A DNA stretch of 64,000 nucleotides from JAVBTT01 sp031550325 (GTDB lineage: Bacteria; Bacillota; Clostridia; Oscillospirales; UBA929), in the NCBI GenBank assembly GCA_031550325.1, contig JAVBOR010000007.1:1-64000 (forward strand). Reading direction: 5' to 3'. This document shows positions 57,115 to 64,000 of the stretch, in pieces (the first letter of the stretch is position 1; each line of letters starts with the position of its first letter). The notes under the pieces are model-generated. The model worked only from the letters and a program-made list of their open reading frames with translations, did not search any database and was not told where the DNA came from. A program made the position numbers and the translations under genes.

Positions 57115-57486
57115 ATGGCACTGCATATTATTGAGACGCAAATGATGTTGTCCCGCCCTGTCGAGGCCACGTCGGAAAAGGCGCACGCGCTTGCCAAGCA
57201 GGCGATGAATCCCGACGCGCTGCGCCACGACGAGCAGCAGCAGGTGGAAAAGCAACTGAACAGTCCACAGGCTGCGGAGACGGTCGAGGAGGGCAAGGTG
57301 CGCGAGGAACACGGGCGACAGGAGGGCGGCCAAAACGAAAAGAGCGAACAGCAGCAGGAGGAAGAGGCCGCCAAAGATGAGCTTGAGCAATTAAAGAAGC
57401 AGGCCACCGAAAAACTGCTGAATCTTCCGGTTGAGCGCGGCCGCTATGCCAAACGCGATGAGCATCGCGTTGACATCACCCTGTAG
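57115..57486 (+). CDS. Hypothetical flagellar-operon protein, Gln/Glu-rich
   Basis: 123 aa with GGGAGGGA upstream. Not recognised. N-terminal HIIETQMMLSRPVEATSEKAHALAKQ is followed by a very acidic/glutamine-rich helix (about residues 40-100). It ends with LNLPVERGRYAKRDEHRVDITL. It has no signal peptide. Position between sigD and the SwrB-like gene suggests a small accessory of the flagellar operon. Confidence 0.65.
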   Translation: MALHIIETQMMLSRPVEATSEKAHALAKQAMNPDALRHDEQQQVEKQLNSPQAAETVEEGKVREEHGRQEGGQNEKSEQQQEEEAAKDELEQLKKQATEKLLNLPVERGRYAKRDEHRVDITL

Positions 57487-57496
57487 GCAGACGGCG

Positions 57497-58018
57497 ATGT
57501 GGGGGTATTTGATCGGATTTTCGGCCGTGATGGCGGCCGCCTATATTGCTCTGTTCGTCATCCTGTGGCGCAGGACGGCAAAAATGAACAGCCCTACCGA
57601 CCGGCGCGAGGCGTCGGTCTTTAAACTCTATGAAGAAATAGAGTCCATGCTCGACAGCTTTGAGGACTATGTGCGCGAGGTGCACGAGGGCTTTGAGGCC
57701 GAGCGCGCCCGGCTGGATGAGCTGTTTCGGCAGGTCAGCCTGCTTCACGGGCAGCTGGGCGAGCGCGTTCCGATCTCCTATGTGCCGCCCCCGGTGTCCG
57801 CGCCTGAGGCAAGGCCCGCCGAGCCCGCGGCCGAGCCGACAGCGCCGCCGCCGTCCCGCTTGAGCCAAAAGGACCGGGACACGCTTGACAAAATGGGAAA
57901 AAAGTCGCAGAAGGTGCGCTTTTTGATGAGCAGGGGCCTGTCGCTGGACGAGGTGGCCCGGGAGCTTGGCATTGGAAAGGGCGAAGTGCGCCTGATTGCC
58001 GACTTGGAAAAAAATTGA
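57497..58018 (+). CDS. SwrB-like membrane protein with coiled coil and C-terminal HTH
   Basis: 173 aa from the ATG at 57497. One N-terminal membrane helix (LIGFSAVMAAAYIALFVILWRR), a coiled coil (about residues 40-85), a Pro/Ala linker (about 90-120), and a C-terminal segment with KVRFLMSRGLSLDEVARELGIGKGEVRLIADL, a short HTH (DUF6115-type). In B. subtilis swrB follows sigD and has the same membrane-coil-tail plan, so this is a probable positional equivalent. No close sequence match is claimed. Confidence 0.65.
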   Translation: MWGYLIGFSAVMAAAYIALFVILWRRTAKMNSPTDRREASVFKLYEEIESMLDSFEDYVREVHEGFEAERARLDELFRQVSLLHGQLGERVPISYVPPPVSAPEARPAEPAAEPTAPPPSRLSQKDRDTLDKMGKKSQKVRFLMSRGLSLDEVARELGIGKGEVRLIADLEKN

Positions 58019-58039
58019 ACCTTTTCCTGGACCTTTTGG

Positions 58040-58067
58040 TTAAGCCGCGACTTATTTTCAACGATAT
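58040..58067 (+). promoter_or_regulatory. Putative sigma-D promoter of flhO-flhP-yvyF
   Basis: TTAA, 16 bp, AACGATAT, 44 bp before flhO. Confidence 0.6.
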
Positions 58068-58110
58068 ATAATTAAAACTAAGGCTATGTTTGAGGATAAG
58101 GAGTGTTGCT

Positions 58111-58962
58111 ATGCTGCGCGGTTTGTATACGGCAGGGACGGCCATGATCGCCCAGAGTCGGCGCATGGATGTGATTTCCAACAACCTGGTCAACGTGGAG
58201 ACCGTTGGGTACAAGCAGGACGTGATGGTGACCAAGAGCTTCCGCGACATGATGATCAGCAGGATCAACGACCCGTCAGTATACCAGTACAGCTATGTAG
58301 GGCCCCATAACACAGGCATCCATATCGACACGATCTACTCGGTCTTTACGCAAGGGCCGCTTGAACAGACCGAGAACCCGACCGATCTGGCGCTGGACAA
58401 AGAGGGCTTTTTTGTGGTCGAATTTACGCCCACCACGCTCGTCCCACCGACGCCCGAGGAACTGGCCGACCCCGACTACGAGCCGGAGTACGAGGAGGGC
58501 GAAACCGAGTACCGCTACACGCGCTCAGGTAACTTTAACGTCGACGCCGACGGGTATCTCGTCACGCCGACCGGCCACTACGTACAGGGACAGGACGGCC
58601 CGATTCTCGTGGGGACGACCGACTTTGAGGTCAGCTCCGAAGGCCTGGTCACCGTGGACGGACAGGAGATCGACACGTTGCGCGTGGTCGCGTTTGAGGA
58701 TCCCGGCGTGCTTCGCAAGGCTGGGGACAATCTCTGGTTTCCCGTGGGCTCTGCCGATGAGGACGGGGACATTGCCGTGCCCGAGCCGATGGACATTACA
58801 GGTTCTGTCAAGCAGGGCTTTCTGGAGGCGTCCAACGTCGACACCGCCTCTGAAACCGTGCGCATGATTGAGTGTCAGCGCGCGTATGAGATCAACCAGC
58901 GCATGATTCACATGATTGACGAGTCGCTCGGCCGCGCGGTCAACGACATTGCGAAGGTGTAA
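58111..58962 (+). CDS. flhO: Flagellar rod/hook-basal body protein, FlhO (FlgF) type
   Basis: 283 aa. N-terminal LRGLYTAGTAMIAQSRRMDVISNNLVNVETVGYKQDV and C-terminal GFLEASNVDTASETVRMIECQRAYEINQRMIHMIDESLGRAVNDI are rod-protein signatures. The middle domain carries an acidic insert (about residues 115-135). First of a pair with the gene 2 bp downstream, as flhO-flhP in Bacillus. Confidence 0.88.
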   Translation: MLRGLYTAGTAMIAQSRRMDVISNNLVNVETVGYKQDVMVTKSFRDMMISRINDPSVYQYSYVGPHNTGIHIDTIYSVFTQGPLEQTENPTDLALDKEGFFVVEFTPTTLVPPTPEELADPDYEPEYEEGETEYRYTRSGNFNVDADGYLVTPTGHYVQGQDGPILVGTTDFEVSSEGLVTVDGQEIDTLRVVAFEDPGVLRKAGDNLWFPVGSADEDGDIAVPEPMDITGSVKQGFLEASNVDTASETVRMIECQRAYEINQRMIHMIDESLGRAVNDIAKV

Positions 58963-58964
58963 CG

Positions 58965-59759
58965 ATGATACAAACACTGTATACGGGCGCGACCGGGCTG
59001 ACAAGCCAGCAAAAAAATATCGACGTCATCGCGCACAACGTGAGTAACCTTCAGACAGAGGGCTTCAAGCGCTCCCGGTTTGACTTCCGGGACTGTCTGT
59101 ACATGCGCATGCAGAGCCCGGTGGACAACAGCCCCGGGAAGAATCTTCAGCGCGGCGCGGGAGCTATTGAATATCAGATCGCGCGGATGTTCGCGCAGGG
59201 TGCGACGCTGACAACCGAGCGCACGCTGGACTTCATGCTTGACGGCCGGGGATTCTTCGCCGTGGAAAACCCTAACCAACTTGAGGACAACGAGGGCCGG
59301 GACGCCATTCTCTATACGCGGAAGGGCAACTTTTATGTCACGCCCGAGGAAGAGGGCGGCTTTCTCGTCGACGCCGACGGTCGCTACCTCCTGGAAGAGG
59401 GCGGCGAGCGCATCAGCCTGCGCTATCCCTCCACGCTCAGCATCAGCGCCGAGGGCGTGATCAGCGAGACAGACAACGACGGAAACAGCTTTGAGGTGGC
59501 CACGCTGGCCCTTAAGGATTTCAGCAACCGTGACGGGCTCCAGTCCGTTGGGGACAACTACTTTATGGAGTCGGCCAACAGCGGTGAGCTCATCGCGGCG
59601 GGCGGCACGGTGCGTCAGGGTGCGCTGGAGGGCTCGAACGTGGATTACGGCAATGAAGTCACCCGCCTGATCAGAGCACAGAGGGCCTATCAACTGGCCT
59701 CGCGTGTGATCTCGACGGCCGATCAGATGATGCAGACGGCCAACAACATCAGACAGTAG
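58965..59759 (+). CDS. flgG: Flagellar distal rod protein, FlhP (FlgG) type
   Basis: 264 aa. IQTLYTGATGLTSQQKNIDVIAHNVSNLQTEGFKRSRFDFRD and the end QGALEGSNVDYGNEVTRLIRAQRAYQLASRVISTADQMMQTANNIRQ mark a distal rod protein. Start ATG 2 bp after the flhO stop. Confidence 0.9.
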   Translation: MIQTLYTGATGLTSQQKNIDVIAHNVSNLQTEGFKRSRFDFRDCLYMRMQSPVDNSPGKNLQRGAGAIEYQIARMFAQGATLTTERTLDFMLDGRGFFAVENPNQLEDNEGRDAILYTRKGNFYVTPEEEGGFLVDADGRYLLEEGGERISLRYPSTLSISAEGVISETDNDGNSFEVATLALKDFSNRDGLQSVGDNYFMESANSGELIAAGGTVRQGALEGSNVDYGNEVTRLIRAQRAYQLASRVISTADQMMQTANNIRQ

Positions 59760-59830
59760 CGTGCGCCGGCGCTTTCGCCCGATGCGACGCGCCCGAATGT
59801 TGAATAATAGTACATGCAGGAGAAATGATT

Positions 59831-60250
59831 ATGGATTTCCGTCAATGTAAAAACTGCCGAAAACTGTTTCAGTACCGCAACAGCCCGCTCTGTCCCGACT
59901 GTGTCAACGAGCTGGACAGGCTTTTCGAGGCGGTGCGCAACTATATTTATGAGAACCCCCGTTCCTCTACAGAGGAGATCTGCGCCGAAACCGGCGCCGA
60001 CTCGCAGATGCTGTATGGCTGGCTGCGCGAAGGGCGGCTCATTTTGGGCAAGGACAGCGCAAAGCTGCTTGTCTGCGAATCCTGCGGTCAGCCCATCAGC
60101 CTGGGACGGTACTGCGACGCCTGCTCGAGCGACGTGCGCAATCAACTTGAGGGCGCCGCAAAGTCGCTGGACGCGATGAAGGCCCAACCGCGGCCAAAGG
60201 CCGGCGACAAGGACGGCCCTAGGATGCATGTGGACTTCCGGAAAGGTTGA
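59831..60250 (+). CDS. yvyF: YvyF-like flagellar operon protein
   Basis: 139 aa from the ATG at 59831; an ATG 6 bp upstream is too near the AGGAG SD. N-terminal zinc ribbon (CKNCRKLF and CPDC, about residues 6-26), a HTH-like middle (SSTEEICAETGADSQMLYGWLREGRLIL), and a second pair CESCGQPISLGRYCDAC (about 83-100). Family TIGR03826/YvyF sits before flgM in Firmicutes; its function is unclear. Confidence 0.9.
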   Translation: MDFRQCKNCRKLFQYRNSPLCPDCVNELDRLFEAVRNYIYENPRSSTEEICAETGADSQMLYGWLREGRLILGKDSAKLLVCESCGQPISLGRYCDACSSDVRNQLEGAAKSLDAMKAQPRPKAGDKDGPRMHVDFRKG

Positions 60251-60416
60251 CCGCCATAAAAAAGAAAAAATTACCAATTTTAAGAAATGCTGCTGGATTT
60301 TTGATTAATGGCGGAAAACACGTAGGGTTTACGGCGCTTTTGCGTCACAAAGGATTCTCTCAAACATTGATTTGAAAAATATTATTGTAAACCGGGTGGA
60401 AATGACCTGCTTTGGC

Positions 60417-60444
60417 TCAAGGCGAGCGAACTTTTTTACGATAT
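60417..60444 (+). promoter_or_regulatory. Putative sigma-D promoter of flgM-flgN-flgK-flgL
   Basis: TCAA, 16 bp, TACGATAT, 62 bp before flgM. The rest of the 255-bp gap is AT-rich with no gene. Confidence 0.65.
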
Positions 60445-60505
60445 AGAAGTTGAATAGAAATGGCGTGGCTTACAGCCCGGCATAAGAAGAGAAGGAGGAG
60501 CAAGC

Positions 60506-60781
60506 ATGGATCTCAAGATCGGATCGGTACCCACGGCAGGAATCTCGCGTTATAGCGAGGTGCAGAAAAAAGCGCCCCAAAGTGTTCAGGTGAAGCAGGA
60601 GTCAGATAAGGTGGACACATCATCATCGTCAAGACTTTTCAATCAGGCCCTGCGCGCGGTCAAGGAGTCTCCCGACGTGCGCGCCGACAAAGTCGAAGCC
60701 ATTCGCAAAAGCATTGAAGACGGTACGTATCGTGTGGACAGCGAAGCGATTGCTGATAAAATGCTGTCCTCCATTCGCTGA
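60506..60781 (+). CDS. flgM: Anti-sigma factor FlgM
   Basis: 91 aa. The C-terminal half KESPDVRADKVEAIRKSIEDGTYRVDSEAIADKMLSSI is the FlgM sigma-binding region. It inhibits SigD until the hook is complete, when it is exported. AAGGAGGAG SD 5 bp before the ATG. Confidence 0.92.
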   Translation: MDLKIGSVPTAGISRYSEVQKKAPQSVQVKQESDKVDTSSSSRLFNQALRAVKESPDVRADKVEAIRKSIEDGTYRVDSEAIADKMLSSIR

Positions 60782-60805
60782 GCAAGTCACGGTTGAGGCA
60801 GACCA

Positions 60806-61300
60806 TTGAGTATTGAATTCGAAAAGCTGCTGACCGTTTTGCTTGCGGAGTCGGATATTTACACGCAGCTTCTGGCGCTGTCCAAGGACAAAAAAGAAGC
60901 GGTGCTCAACAACGATCTGGATCAGATCAACCGTGTTGTGCGCGAGGAGCAGGCGCTCGTCGCGCGGCTTTCCGACAAGGAGCGTTTGCGCCTTGCCAGT
61001 GTGCGGGAGCTCACGGCGAAGCTCGGAGATCCGGAGGCTACTCTGATGAGCTTTGCCGCTCTGGGCACACCCCAGCAGCAAGCGCGGCTGGATGACCTGC
61101 AAATCGCCCTTCGTGGAGTGCTTTCCGAACTTCAAGCCGCCAATGAGGTCAACAAGAGGCTCATCGACACGCGGCTGGACTACATTCGCTTTGTCGTCGA
61201 TTCCATGTCGGAGGGCGGCGGCGCGGGCGTTTATGGAGCACTCGGCGAAGGGCCCTCCCATTCTGGGCAGCGAACCAATCTTTATGATCAGAAGGTGTGA
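60806..61300 (+). CDS. flgN: Flagellar export chaperone FlgN
   Basis: 164 aa from a TTG start (SD GAGG 8 bp upstream). All-helical: LLTVLLAESDIYTQLLALSKDKKEAVLNNDLDQINRVVREEQALVARLSDKE is the FlgN pattern. Chaperone for the hook-filament junction proteins encoded next. Confidence 0.88.
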   Translation: MSIEFEKLLTVLLAESDIYTQLLALSKDKKEAVLNNDLDQINRVVREEQALVARLSDKERLRLASVRELTAKLGDPEATLMSFAALGTPQQQARLDDLQIALRGVLSELQAANEVNKRLIDTRLDYIRFVVDSMSEGGGAGVYGALGEGPSHSGQRTNLYDQKV

Positions 61301-61306
61301 GATAGC

Positions 61307-62896
61307 TTGAGATCGACCTTTTATGGACTCAATATTGCCAGCAAGGGACTTTTCGTTTCGCAGAGGCAAATCGACGTCACCAGCCACAACGTGGCCAACT
61401 CCAACGTCGATGGATACAGCCGTCAGCGCTATATCACCTCGGCGGTGCCGCCCAAAGGCGCGCTGAGCCAGTTTGTCGATCCTACGCGCGGCCAGGTGGG
61501 CGACGGTGTGCAGACCTTGTCGCTGGACCAAATCCGCGACCGCTTTCTGGATCAGCAGTACCGCACCGAAAACGCGAAATCCAGCTATTGGGAGACGCGT
61601 TCCAACGCCCTTTACTATGTGGAGGACGTGTTTAACGCCACGGATGAGACCAGCCTAAACGGCATCATGTCGGCTTTCTTCAACAGCCTGCAAGAGCTTT
61701 CAAAAAACTCCACCGACGAGGCCATTCGCACGAACGTATTGGCCGAGGCCAAGAAGCTCACCGACACGTTTCACATGTACCACAGCCAGCTGACCGACCT
61801 CATGGCTCAGCAGGACACCAACCTCGTGGCGCAGACTTCCAGTGTCAATGACATGATAAGCGACATTGCCGCATACAACGATAAGATCTTCAAGTTTGAG
61901 CTCGGCGGCTCGGTGGCCAACGATTTGCGCGACCAGCGCAACGTCGTGCTGGACAAGCTTTCCGGCATGATGAACATCGCATACTCCGAACAGAGCTTTG
62001 AGCCGCCGCTTTACAATATTTACGGTCTGGAGCTCACGAGGCTCAACGTGTTCGCCGGCAAACAGGTCGGTGAGGATTACAGCGACAGACTGCTCGTGTC
62101 GCATGACGAACCGTTCTACTTAACGCTTGAGCAGGAACAGGGCCTGAACGAGATTGCCGACTTTAACGAGCCCGCCATTCCGACCCATAAGGTCTATCTT
62201 GCCTCCGGCCTCGCGCTGGATCAGGATGACATTGAAGATTTGGACGGCGGTATGCTCAAGAGTTATATGGATATGCGCGACGGAAATGTCACTGAAAACC
62301 AGGGCGTGCCGTATTATATCGCGCAGCTGAACACGATGGTGTCCTCGCTGGTGCATGAGTTTAACGCCATTCACAGTATGGGATACTCGATGCCGTATTC
62401 TGCGGTGATGTCCTCATCGGATTCCACCAGCGGCATTAACTTTTTTGATCCCGACGGCGAGACTGCCGCGACCATTACGCTGTCGGCTGATATTTTGCTC
62501 AGTTCCTTCAACATTGCCGCTTCGTCGGAATATGTCACGATGGACTCCGACGGTCACCTGCAGACAGGCAACAACAACACTATGCTTGAACTGATCAAGG
62601 GCGTGAAGGAACGCACCGATCTGGACGAAGTGGGCAGCTACGAGGGCTTCTACAAGAACTTTCTGGGCAGCCTGGCGTCCGAGGTGGCGCACTCGAACAA
62701 TATGTTGAGCGGGCAGGTTGTGCTGCTGGACAGCATTCAGTCCCAGAGGGTATCGGTCATGGGCGTCAGCGTTGACGAGGAAATGACCAACTTAATCCGC
62801 TTCCAGCACGCGTATAACTCGTCGGCCCGCGCCATCACCGCGATGGACGAGGCCCTTGACAAGCTCATCAACGGCACAGGCCGCGTCGGCCTGTAA
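61307..62896 (+). CDS. flgK: Flagellar hook-associated protein 1 FlgK
   Basis: 529 aa from a TTG start. N-terminal FYGLNIASKGLFVSQRQIDVTSHNVANSNVDGYSRQR and C-terminal GVSVDEEMTNLIRFQHAYNSSARAITAMDEALDKLINGTGRVGL are the paired D0 helices. A ~20-kDa variable region lies in the middle. Junction protein between hook and filament. Confidence 0.94.
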   Translation: MRSTFYGLNIASKGLFVSQRQIDVTSHNVANSNVDGYSRQRYITSAVPPKGALSQFVDPTRGQVGDGVQTLSLDQIRDRFLDQQYRTENAKSSYWETRSNALYYVEDVFNATDETSLNGIMSAFFNSLQELSKNSTDEAIRTNVLAEAKKLTDTFHMYHSQLTDLMAQQDTNLVAQTSSVNDMISDIAAYNDKIFKFELGGSVANDLRDQRNVVLDKLSGMMNIAYSEQSFEPPLYNIYGLELTRLNVFAGKQVGEDYSDRLLVSHDEPFYLTLEQEQGLNEIADFNEPAIPTHKVYLASGLALDQDDIEDLDGGMLKSYMDMRDGNVTENQGVPYYIAQLNTMVSSLVHEFNAIHSMGYSMPYSAVMSSSDSTSGINFFDPDGETAATITLSADILLSSFNIAASSEYVTMDSDGHLQTGNNNTMLELIKGVKERTDLDEVGSYEGFYKNFLGSLASEVAHSNNMLSGQVVLLDSIQSQRVSVMGVSVDEEMTNLIRFQHAYNSSARAITAMDEALDKLINGTGRVGL

Positions 62897-62947
62897 GAGG
62901 GCCGGTTTGCCGCTCCCCATACTTCTTGAAAGTCCGGAGGTTATTCT

Positions 62948-63880
62948 ATGGCGCAACGCATCACGAACTCCATGATGATCTCATCCTATAATCGCAATCT
63001 CAACGCCAACCAAAAGCGCATGAGCACGCTTCAGGATCAGCTGGCCACAAACAAGAAGCTGGTCAGGCTGTCGGACGACCCGGTCAGCGTGGTTAAAGTG
63101 CTCAACTCCAAGAGCAAGCTCAACGACATAGAGCAGTACCAGAAGAACCTGCGGGACGCCAACGCCTGGCTGACCCATACCGAGACGGCGCTGGGTGAAA
63201 TGAACGAAGTCATCAAGCGCACATACGAGCTGGCGGTTTACGCCTCCAACGATGTGCTCGAGCCCGACGACCGGCAGGCCATTGCCGAAGAAGTGCAGCA
63301 GCTTCGCGATCAGGTGATCACGCTTGCCAACACGACGTTGGGGGACAAGTACATCTTTGGCAGCTACAACGTGTCGTCGGCGCCGTTTATGCCCGACCCC
63401 GAGACGGGCGATGTGCTGCTCAACGGCACGAGCATGGTCTTTGACGACGGAGACGAAGAGTTTATCCGCTATGAGATCAACCTCGGCATTGACTTTGACG
63501 TCGCTGTTCCGGGAAACGCTCTTTTAGGCGTCGGGGAACAAAACAACATTTACTTTCAGATCAATGAGTTTCTCAATACCATTCAAAACCCTGAGTCAAC
63601 GCTGAACGAGATTCAGCCGTTTATCGGAAGCATGCAGAACCTCCAGAAGAGCGTTTTGGCCACGATGGCCGAAGTGGGCGGACGCACAAGCCGGCTTGAA
63701 ATGATGGAAACCCGGTTTGCGCAGGACAACATCAACTACACGCAGATGAAATCGGATGTGGAGGATCTGGATACGGCGGAGGCCGTGATGAAGTTCTCTA
63801 TGGCGGAGGCTGTATACCGGGCGGCGCTGGGCGTCGGCGGACGGATACTGCAGCCCACGCTGGTGGACTTTTTGAAATAG
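62948..63880 (+). CDS. flgL: Flagellar hook-associated protein 3 FlgL
   Basis: 310 aa, flagellin-like ends: RITNSMMISSYNRNLNANQKRMSTLQDQLATNKKLVRLSDDPVSVVKVLN at the N-terminus and the short C-terminal helix DLDTAEAVMKFSMAEAVYRAALGVGGRILQPTLVDFL. SD GGAGG 7 bp before the ATG. Confidence 0.94.
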   Translation: MAQRITNSMMISSYNRNLNANQKRMSTLQDQLATNKKLVRLSDDPVSVVKVLNSKSKLNDIEQYQKNLRDANAWLTHTETALGEMNEVIKRTYELAVYASNDVLEPDDRQAIAEEVQQLRDQVITLANTTLGDKYIFGSYNVSSAPFMPDPETGDVLLNGTSMVFDDGDEEFIRYEINLGIDFDVAVPGNALLGVGEQNNIYFQINEFLNTIQNPESTLNEIQPFIGSMQNLQKSVLATMAEVGGRTSRLEMMETRFAQDNINYTQMKSDVEDLDTAEAVMKFSMAEAVYRAALGVGGRILQPTLVDFLK

Positions 63881-63958
63881 GCCCCCACACGAGGCTTACG
63901 ACAAACTTGACGATGACGAACAAGGATGTTCAGGGTCAAAACAGACAAGGTGGTCGCT

Positions 63959-64000
63959 ATGTTATCAAGAATTGTCATCAAACAGAGCGCGGGCGCCATC
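63959..64000 (+). CDS. 5' end of a flagellar-operon gene (possibly YviE/DUF6470)
   Basis: ATG at 63959 with AAGGTGG upstream; only 14 codons (MLSRIVIKQSAGAI) lie in the window. After flgL one expects yviE, fliW and csrA in Firmicutes. The short R-I-x-x-x-Q-S pattern would fit the YviE/DUF6470 start, but that rests on position and a few residues. Confidence 0.4.
   Translation, partial: MLSRIVIKQSAGAI

Overview
The window looks like chromosome of a motile, spore-forming member of the Clostridia: a low-GC Gram-positive lineage that here has fairly GC-rich coding DNA. Three things support this: a spoIIID sporulation regulator; a ylxM-ffh-rpsP-khpA-rimM-trmD cluster; and a Firmicutes-type flagellar cluster with fliY, flhF, flhG, the flgM/flgN/flgK/flgL block and two FlhO/FlhP-like rod genes. 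I cannot name the genus. No prophage, transposase or CRISPR array was seen.

Layout. 0-38 kb is a patchwork of short housekeeping and metabolic units on both strands: proC, cca, an HD-domain protein, spoIIID, an aconitase-like hydratase with split chromate-transporter genes, an FMN-dependent oxidase, nitroreductase, a gpsA-like gene, secG and tRNA-Ser(UGA). These are followed by an AT-richer, gene-poor tract, a large secreted subtilase, a ferredoxin-type aldo/keto reductase, ANT(6)-like and chloramphenicol-phosphotransferase-like genes, the SRP/ribosome cluster, exoIII, a purine permease facing a phosphoribosyltransferase, acpP-deoC, thiI and cinA. 38.7-64 kb is almost entirely flagellar: fliK-flgD-flgE, then flbD-motA-motB-fliL-fliM-fliY-cheY-fliO-P-Q-R-flhB-flhA-flhF-flhG-pilZ-sigD-(two accessory genes), then flhO-flhP-yvyF, then flgM-flgN-flgK-flgL and the start of one more gene at the window edge. 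CheB/A/W/C/D, which sit between flhG and sigD in Bacillus subtilis, are absent. A PilZ (c-di-GMP receptor) gene sits there instead.

Most unusual feature. Between genes in the first 38.5 kb there is a family of about 220-bp intergenic elements (eight near-complete copies, at least three fragments, both orientations). Each is built from a fixed series of hairpins: an outer stem enclosing two small hairpins, then three further hairpins. Copies differ in sequence, but the paired arms change together. Four copies sit between two copies of a local hairpin or palindrome, as if the element had been inserted with duplication of a hairpin target. No ORF is inside them and no mobilising enzyme is visible. 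They are absent from the flagellar operons.

Regulation. Good sigma-A promoters were found for many units. A recurrent TYAA-N15/16-NACGATAT motif lies upstream of fliK, flhO and flgM and is probably the sigma-D (FliA) promoter of this organism. The aldo/keto reductase promoter has a 19-bp spacer centred on a dyad, as in MerR-family regulated promoters. A terminator after trmD hides the ribosome binding site of the next gene.
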